64,000 nucleotides of DNA from Bog-473 sp963753115 (GTDB lineage: Bacteria; Actinomycetota; Acidimicrobiia; Acidimicrobiales; RAAP-2), in assembly GCA_963753115.1 (NCBI GenBank), contig CAVWBB010000033.1, positions 140,608 to 204,607 on the forward strand, in the 5' to 3' direction. Every line of letters starts with the position of its first letter. Within the stretch, counting starts at the first letter, position 1. A program made the translations under genes and the position numbers. The notes beneath the pieces are model-generated. The model was given only the letters and a program-made list of their open reading frames with translations. It did no database searches and was not told where the DNA came from. This document shows, piece by piece, positions 53,482 through 64,000 of the stretch.

Positions 53482-54006
53482 GCGGCCAGGCCCCGAACAG
53501 GTTGACCAAGAACCAGCGCCAGCACCGCATCACCAAGCTGCTTGGAGTCCCAGCCGGTGACGAGCCAGGCGCAGCTGGTCGCGCTGCTTGGCTCGCAGGG
53601 CATTGAGGCGACCCAGACCACGGTGTCGCGCGACCTCGAGGACCTCGGTGCCGTCAAGGTGCGGCTGCCCGGGGGCGAGACGGCCTACGCGCTGCCCGAG
53701 CTGCCGGCGCAGCAGATTGCGCCGGAGGACCACCTCCGGCGCGTCCTCGGCGAGTGGGTCGTGGAGGTGGCGCATTCGGGGAACCTGGTGGTGCTGCGCA
53801 CGCCGCCGGGCTCGGCCCACGTCGTGGGGTCCGCCCTCGACCGCAGCGGGCTGGAAGAAGTCGTCGGGACCGTGGCCGGGGACGACACGGTGCTCGTCAT
53901 CGTGGAGGAGGCCTTCGGAGGCGCCCCGATGGCGGATCGCCTGCGCGACGTCGCCGGCATTGTCGTGAACAACAAGATCGCATTGAATGGGAAGGAAGAG
54001 GGCTGA
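53478..54006 (+). CDS. argR: Arginine repressor ArgR (frame broken near 5' end)
   Basis: ArgR binds arginine and represses the arg genes. The main frame from 53548 reads SQPVTSQAQLVALLGSQGIEATQTTVSRDLEDLGAVKV (winged helix) and a C-terminal hexamerisation domain (VVGTVAGDDTVLVIVEE). The first helix, NRLTKNQRQHRITKLLG, is in another frame starting at ATG 53478, four bases inside argF. One surplus base near 53547 (GGA-(G)-TCC-CAG) separates them; corrected length is about 175 residues. A TTG at 53542 could start a form without the first helix. Confidence 0.88.
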
Positions 54007-54008
54007 AC

Positions 54009-55270
<1,262 letters not shown>

Positions 55271-55274
<4 letters not shown>

Positions 55275-56674
55275 CGCTCTGGGAGGGTCGGATCTCGACC
55301 GGCATGGCTGACGCCGTGGCGGCGTTCACCGTGAGCCTGCCCTTTGACCGGGTGCTGGCCGGCGACGACCTCGCCGGCTCGCGGGCCCACGTCAAGGGTC
55401 TCGGCAAGGCGGGCATCCTCAGCGACAGCGAGGTCACCACGCTGGTGGAGACCCTCGACATCGTGGAGGAGGAGTTCGCCACGGGCGCCTTCGCGTTCGC
55501 CCCCGGTGACGAGGACATTCACACCGCCGTCGAGCGCCGGGTCACCGAGCTGATCGGTGACGTCGGGGCGAAGTTGCACACCGGGCGGAGCCGCAACGAC
55601 CAGGTTGCCACCGCGCTGCGGTTGTGGTGCCGCCGCTCCCTCATCGGCGTGGCCGAGGAGATCATGGCGCTGCAGGACGTGCTGGCCCAGAGGGCCCGCG
55701 AAGCGGCCGACGTCTATCTGCCCGGCTACACCCACATGCAGCGGGCGCAGCCGGTGCTGCTGGCGCATCACCTGCTGGCCCACGGTTGGGCGCTCGCCCG
55801 CGACGTGGACCGGCTGCTGACCACCGTCGACCGCCTCAACGTCTCGCCGCTCGGCGCGGGCGCGCTGGCCGGATCGTCGTTGCCCCTCGACCCCGACTAC
55901 GTCGCCGCAGAGCTCGGCTTCCATGGTCGCTTCGAGAACTCGCTCGATGCGGTGTCCGATCGGGACTTCGTGGCGGAGGCGCTCTTCGACATCGCCCTCC
56001 TCGGTGTGCACCTGTCACGCATGGGGGAGGAGATCGTCCTCTGGTCGACCGAGGAGTTCGGCTTCTGCTCGCTCGACGACGCCTACGCCACCGGCAGCTC
56101 GATGTTGCCGCAGAAGAAGAACCCCGACGTGGCCGAACTGGCCCGCGGCAAGTCGGGTCGCCTCATCGGCCACCTGAACGCGGTGCTGGTCACGCTGAAG
56201 GGACTCCCGCTCGCCTACAACCGGGACCTCCAAGAGGACAAGGAGCCGCTCTTCGACGCCGTGACCCAGGTCACGCGCGCCCTCATTGCCCTGCGCGGCG
56301 TGTACGACACCGCCACGTGGAACGAGGAGCGCATGCAGTCGGCGGCGGACGGCCCTGCGGCCTCGGCCATCGACCTGGCCGAGCTGCTCGTCGAGCAGGG
56401 CATGCCCTTCCGGCAGGCGCACGCGCTGATCGGCGGCCTGGTGCGCGAGTCGCTCGAGCGCCATGTGCCGTTGGTCGAGCTGGTGGCGGCCCACCCCGAC
56501 CTGGGGGAGGCCGCAGTCGAACTGCTCGAACCCGGTGTGGCGGTGACACGTCGGCGCACCCCGGGCGGGGCCGGTCCGGGCCCGGTCGGCGAACAGGCAG
56601 AGCGCTTCGTCCGCCGGCGCGAGGTCGACCGGACCCGGCTGGCGCAGTGGCGTCCACACGGCGCGACATCCTGA
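55271..56674 (+). CDS. argH: Argininosuccinate lyase
   Basis: A 467-residue fumarase-superfamily lyase releasing arginine and fumarate. HTGRSRNDQVATALRLW, YTHMQRAQPVLLAHHLLAH and the signature GSSMLPQKKNPD with the catalytic serine are present. The start is TTG at 55271 in a TTGA overlap with argG, behind AGGTGAGGGGGGAG. Last gene of the operon. Confidence 0.96.
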
Positions 56675-56965
56675 GTCGATCGGAGGCTCGACGGGCACGG
56701 CGTGCCCGCTCTCGTGCAGCGTGTCGCAGTGCAGAGCCCTGTGGCAGTTCCGCGGCCCAGCCCCCATGTCAGGTAACCCCCAGGTGAACAGAACATAAAG
56801 ATCCGCGCAAGAGGGTTGTGCCGGCGAGCCACCGGGTGAATCCTGGAGAGAGAGCTACGCGAGACGACGAATCCCGATTCGATCAGTGCGGCAATCCGCC
56901 TCCGAGGGTGCGAGGGGGGAGGCGGGAACCGCAACGAGTCGGGCGTCGGAGCGCCGTCCACCCGA
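56675..56965. other. Gap between arg operon and wax ester synthase gene
   Basis: About 290 bases with no convincing gene. A small AT-rich patch around 56790-56805 (ACATAAAGAT) could hold a -10 element. The region should contain the arg operon terminator, but I see only GC-rich imperfect hairpins and no U-tract. Confidence 0.35.
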
Positions 56966-56971
56966 TACCCT
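56966..56971 (+). promoter_or_regulatory. -10 box of the wax ester synthase gene
   Basis: TACCCT, predicting a start near 56978 and a 14-base leader that carries GGAG (56980-56983) before ATG 56992. Confidence 0.4.
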
Positions 56972-56991
56972 CACGACGTGGAGATGCAGCC

Positions 56992-58494
56992 ATGCAGCGG
57001 ATGACCGGCATCGATCCGATGTTCATCTACTCCGACACACCGGACACTCCGATGGAGATCGCGTACGCCTGCGTGTTCGACCCGTCGACGCTCCCCGGTG
57101 GGTACAGCTTCGAGCGCGTCGCTGCCGTCCTCGAGAGTCGCATTCCGACGCTCCAACCCTTCCGGCGGCGGCTCATGCCCGTCCCGCTCGGGTTGGACCA
57201 TCCCCGCTGGGTGGACGATCCCGACTTCGACCTGGCGAACCATCTGCACCGGGTCGCCCTTCCGGCACCGGGTGGCGATGTCGAGTTCCGCGCCAAGGTG
57301 GCCGACGTGATGAGCCGCCCGTTGCTGCCCGAGCAGCCCCCCTGGGAGATGCACGTCGTCGAGGGCATGGCCGGCGGCATGGTGGGGCTCATCGCCAAGA
57401 TCCACCATTCCGTCATTGACGGCGTGGCCGGCGCCGAGCTGTTGGCCAAGTTGCTCGACCTGACCGTCGAGGGCAGCGCGGTCGCCGAGCCGTGCCCGCC
57501 TTGGGTCCCGCCGCGGCTGCCATCGCAGGCGCAGCTGATGACCGACGCACTACCGAGTTTCATGCGCAGCCCCGTGCGCGGCGTGCGTGCGGCGCGCGAG
57601 GTCGGCCGCACAGCGGTGCGCCTGGCCCGCGCGGCCGTCGACGACCGTGTGGGCCCGATCTCCATTCCCCTCGGTGCGCCCGACACGTTCGAGTCGCCGG
57701 TGGGCGGCGACCGCGCCGTCTCCTTCGCCGAGTTGGACATGGCGGAGGTGCGGGCGCTCAAGGCCCGCTTCGGTTCGACCATCAACGACGTGGTGCTCGC
57801 CGTGTGCTCGGGGGCGCTCCGCTCCCACCTGGCGGCGCACGACCAGGACGTCGACAGCCCTCTCATCGCAGTGGTCCCGGTGTCGGTCCGCGGCGACAAG
57901 GGCTCCGCCGTGCTGGGCAACCACCTGTCGGCCATGTTCGTGCCCCTCTCGAACGACAAGAAGACGCCGCTGGAGCGCCTGCGGACCGTGACCGCGGCCA
58001 GCGCATCGTGCAAGGGCCAGGAGCGCGCCGTGGGCTACGGCCCCATGGCGACATTGCTGACCGAGGCCGTGCCGCCGGCGGTGGCCAAGCCGATGGTCCA
58101 GCTCGGTGTCCGCTCCGGAGTGCTGCGCAAGGTTCGGGCCGGCAACCTCATGGTGTCGAACGTGCCTGGTCCCGACTTCCCGCTGTACTTCGCCGGCATG
58201 GAGTTGCGCGCCGTCTACCCGCTCGGGCCGGTGATCGACGGCGTGGCGCTGAACATCACCGTGCAGAGCTACCGCGACTCCCTCTTCGTCGGCATCAACG
58301 CGTGCGCCACGGCGGTGCCCGACCTGCCGGGCCTCACGCTGGCCATGGTCGACGAGCTCGCACTGCTGCGCCGGATGGCCGCCGGAGCGGGTGAGCCGCA
58401 CCGTGCGGCCCGGGCCCGCCTCGCCGGGGCAGGCCATGTGCCGGCGGCCACGCCGGGCGCCATCCGCCGGATCGGCACCCCCACCCCGATGTAG
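56992..58494 (+). CDS. Wax ester synthase / diacylglycerol acyltransferase (WS/DGAT)
   Basis: A 500-residue bifunctional acyltransferase that uses acyl-CoA to make wax esters or triacylglycerol for storage. The N-terminus MQRMTGIDPMFIYSDTPDTPMEI is typical; the catalytic motif HHSVIDG is at 138-144; the ND(V)VLA block is GSTINDVVLAVCSGALR; and NLMVSNVPGPDFPLYFAGMEL is the conserved C-terminal motif. Such enzymes are usually membrane- or lipid-droplet-associated. Actinobacteria carry many copies; neutral lipid storage is therefore likely. Confidence 0.93.
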   Translation: MQRMTGIDPMFIYSDTPDTPMEIAYACVFDPSTLPGGYSFERVAAVLESRIPTLQPFRRRLMPVPLGLDHPRWVDDPDFDLANHLHRVALPAPGGDVEFRAKVADVMSRPLLPEQPPWEMHVVEGMAGGMVGLIAKIHHSVIDGVAGAELLAKLLDLTVEGSAVAEPCPPWVPPRLPSQAQLMTDALPSFMRSPVRGVRAAREVGRTAVRLARAAVDDRVGPISIPLGAPDTFESPVGGDRAVSFAELDMAEVRALKARFGSTINDVVLAVCSGALRSHLAAHDQDVDSPLIAVVPVSVRGDKGSAVLGNHLSAMFVPLSNDKKTPLERLRTVTAASASCKGQERAVGYGPMATLLTEAVPPAVAKPMVQLGVRSGVLRKVRAGNLMVSNVPGPDFPLYFAGMELRAVYPLGPVIDGVALNITVQSYRDSLFVGINACATAVPDLPGLTLAMVDELALLRRMAAGAGEPHRAARARLAGAGHVPAATPGAIRRIGTPTPM

Positions 58495-58550
58495 GCCCCG
58501 CCGGCGCCCGCGGCTGGCGCCACGCCGCCCGGCTGCGCCAGGGTGGCCGG

Positions 58551-59144
58551 GTGCAGCGGTCCGAGCTGGAGGGCAACCCCGTCACGCACGCGCCGTGGTT
58601 GCTGAACAAGCTGCTCGTCCGTGGCCAGCGGGCCGGCCGCATCGTCGAGGTCGAGGCGTACCACGGTGCCAACGACGCCGCCTCCCATGCCTACCGGGGG
58701 CTCACCGCCCGCACCGCCATCATGTTCGGACCGCCGGGGTTCCTCTACGTGTACTTCACCTACGGCATGCACTGGTGCGCCAACGTGGTCTGCGGCCCCG
58801 AGGGTGAAGCCGCCGCCGTCCTGATCCGGGCCCTCGAGCCCACGTCCGGGCTGGAGGAGATGTGGGAGGCGCGCCCGGCGGCCCGTGTCGAGCGGGACCT
58901 GTGCAGCGGCCCGGCCAAGCTGTGCCAGGCACTGGGGATCACGGGCGCCGACAACGGTGCCGACCTCCTGGCCGGCCCGCGCCGGGCCGGGTCGGGCGGT
59001 GCCGCCGGTCAGGTCCGCCTGCTGGACGACGGGACACCGCCCCCCCGACGTCCCGGCCGCGGGACCCGGATCGGCATCAGGGAGGCGACGGACAAGCGCT
59101 GGCGGTTCTGGGTGCCCGGGAGCCCCTCCGTTTCAAGACCCTGA
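58551..59144 (+). CDS. 3-Methyladenine DNA glycosylase (AAG/MPG family)
   Basis: A 197-residue base-excision repair glycosylase removing alkylated purines. The catalytic glutamate is in GRIVEVEAYHGANDAASHAYRG, the tyrosine-rich reading strip in FGPPGFLYVYFTYGMHWCANVVCGPEG, and the DLCSGPAKLCQALGI block completes the site. GTG start at 58551 gives a short N-terminus. It forms a pair with the acyltransferase upstream only by position. The stop codon lies in a large inverted repeat. Confidence 0.9.
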   Translation: MQRSELEGNPVTHAPWLLNKLLVRGQRAGRIVEVEAYHGANDAASHAYRGLTARTAIMFGPPGFLYVYFTYGMHWCANVVCGPEGEAAAVLIRALEPTSGLEEMWEARPAARVERDLCSGPAKLCQALGITGADNGADLLAGPRRAGSGGAAGQVRLLDDGTPPPRRPGRGTRIGIREATDKRWRFWVPGSPSVSRP

Positions 59145-59163
59145 CCAGGGATAACGGAGGGGC
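59122..59163 (+). terminator. 11-bp inverted repeat at the end of the glycosylase gene
   Basis: GCCCCTCCGTT (59122-59132) pairs perfectly with AACGGAGGGGC (59153-59163). The loop contains a second small stem (CCCT/AGGG). The stop codon is inside the loop. No U-tract, but stem strength and position before the rRNA operon suggest a terminator. Confidence 0.55.
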
Positions 59164-59499
59164 CCAGGTGTCACCGCCCTGTCACGGCCGTGCAACAACG
59201 CCGGTTCATGATGCTCGTGCCGCACAGTGGTGACGTGCGGTCGATCGAGCAACAGCGGGCGGCGCACGCCTCAAGCGCCTGTGGCGGCAGGGGGGGCGGA
59301 AAGCTCGTTGCGCTTCGAGCACCGGGTGGCATGCGGAGGGCGGTTGCCGCATGCCACCACCAGGTGCCCAGAACGCTTGGACGGAGGGAACCGGGCCGTT
59401 CGGAGCGGGCATCCGTCGGTGACGGCGGATGTCCCGCTACGATCGGCGTCAGAGGCCGTGACCGGGACACCCGGCGGCGGACTTCTCGTCCCTGGCGCG
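59164..59499. other. Gap upstream of the rRNA promoter
   Basis: About 335 bases without a supported gene. Frames on both strands have mixed composition and no ribosome binding site or known motif. It may hold upstream activating sites for the rRNA promoter; none was recognised. Confidence 0.4.
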
Positions 59500-59528
59500 T
59501 TGACGCTCTGTCACACGTCTGCTAGGGT
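59500..59528 (+). promoter_or_regulatory. rRNA operon promoter
   Basis: TTGACG (59500-59505), 17-base spacer, TAGGGT (59523-59528), predicting a start near 59535 and a leader of about 345 bases before 16S. Confidence 0.7.
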
Positions 59529-59659
59529 GACACTCCCGTCGGAACGGCCATCCCAGGCCCTCCGACAGCCGAAGGAGACTCGCCGGCGAAGCAATTCGTC
59601 CGGAACAGTCCTTTGGCACACCCGGCACCAACACCGGCTGGACTGGTGTGTGCCCGGTC

Positions 59660-59685
59660 GCTCCTTGAAAACGGAATAGTGAGAG
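59660..59685 (+). promoter_or_regulatory. rRNA leader: boxA-like element and 5' arm of 16S processing stem
   Basis: GCTCCTTGAAAAC (59660-59672) resembles the boxA antitermination element bound by NusB/NusE. AAAACGGAATAGTGAGAG (59668-59685) is the exact reverse complement of 61583-61600 in the spacer, and pairing continues outward to 59661 with one mismatch. This is the double-stranded substrate from which RNase III would release pre-16S rRNA. Confidence 0.85.
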
Positions 59686-59878
59686 CCAAAAGCCAGTGCG
59701 GGCAATTCATCCGGACTCAAACGGATGGGTTGTACGTCAATTAATAGGCAGTACACAGGCCTCGGAAACCCTCGGGTTGAAACGGGTCTGTGGTCACAAA
59801 TAGTTCGAGTCAAACTATGGTGACTCTCTGATTTTCGGGAGGTTCTGTCCCTGTTTGGGACCGGGCCGAACGTAAGTC

Positions 59879-64000
<4,122 letters not shown>

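Overview
The window is a gene-dense, high-GC actinobacterial chromosome segment of almost pure housekeeping genes ending in an rRNA operon. The 16S sequence, an mIHF-type nucleoid protein beside gmk, a PriA without a Walker A motif, type II 3-dehydroquinase, many GTG starts and 4-base stop/start overlaps all point to Actinomycetota. The 16S wording and the gene order fit class Acidimicrobiia best, but that placement is my recognition, not a computed tree.

Layout. 1-7039: end of menD, a converging carotenoid oxygenase, tyrS with a lipoprotein and a flavin-reductase-like gene, two small proteins, an eight-cysteine protein on the minus strand and an NfuA-type Fe-S carrier. 7137-12563: aroC-aroK-aroB-aroQ, an Xaa-Pro peptidase, efp and nusB. 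12606-21866: a complete UMP operon pyrR-pyrB-pyrC-carA-carB-pyrD-pyrF, preceded by a hairpin carrying an exact PyrR-binding loop whose 3' arm holds the Shine-Dalgarno sequence. 21917-29244: mihF-gmk-rpoZ-coaBC-metK-priA, then def-fmt; fmt is broken by a +1 shift near its end. 29247-32632: a Tam-like methyltransferase, rpe, and an FAD oxidase/phosphonatase-like hydrolase pair of the kind linked to aminophosphonate breakdown.

32776-35639: ribD-ribBA-ribH behind a near-consensus sigma-70 promoter, with no FMN riboswitch and no riboflavin synthase gene. 35796-40972: a frame-broken alpha/beta hydrolase, a phosphotransferase, a hotdog thioesterase, hisG with a degenerate cold-shock protein, a TetR regulator with a clear operator facing an SRPBCC gene, and a DUF1844-like protein. 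41174-47064: infC (apparent AUC start)-rpmI-rplT-rRNA methyltransferase (apparent CUG start)-pheS-pheT. 47093-48120: two GNAT reading frames, possibly one split gene. 48166-55271 onward: the full arginine operon argC-J-B-D-F-R-G-H behind a palindrome overlapping its promoter. 56992-59144: a wax ester synthase/DGAT and a 3-methyladenine glycosylase. 59500-64000: rRNA promoter, leader, 16S, tRNA-free spacer and the first 2.1 kb of 23S.

How the parts work together: shikimate, pyrimidine, riboflavin and arginine synthesis are each laid out as tightly overlapping operons, with PyrR and ArgR encoded inside the operons they should control. Many first genes have a TANNNT box 6-7 bases before the start codon, the signature of leaderless mRNA. 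Three genes (fmt, the hydrolase, argR) and perhaps two more loci carry frame breaks that all have the same sign (one extra base), which suggests either assembly insertions or recent decay. I see no insertion sequence, prophage, CRISPR array, tRNA gene or clearly foreign island.
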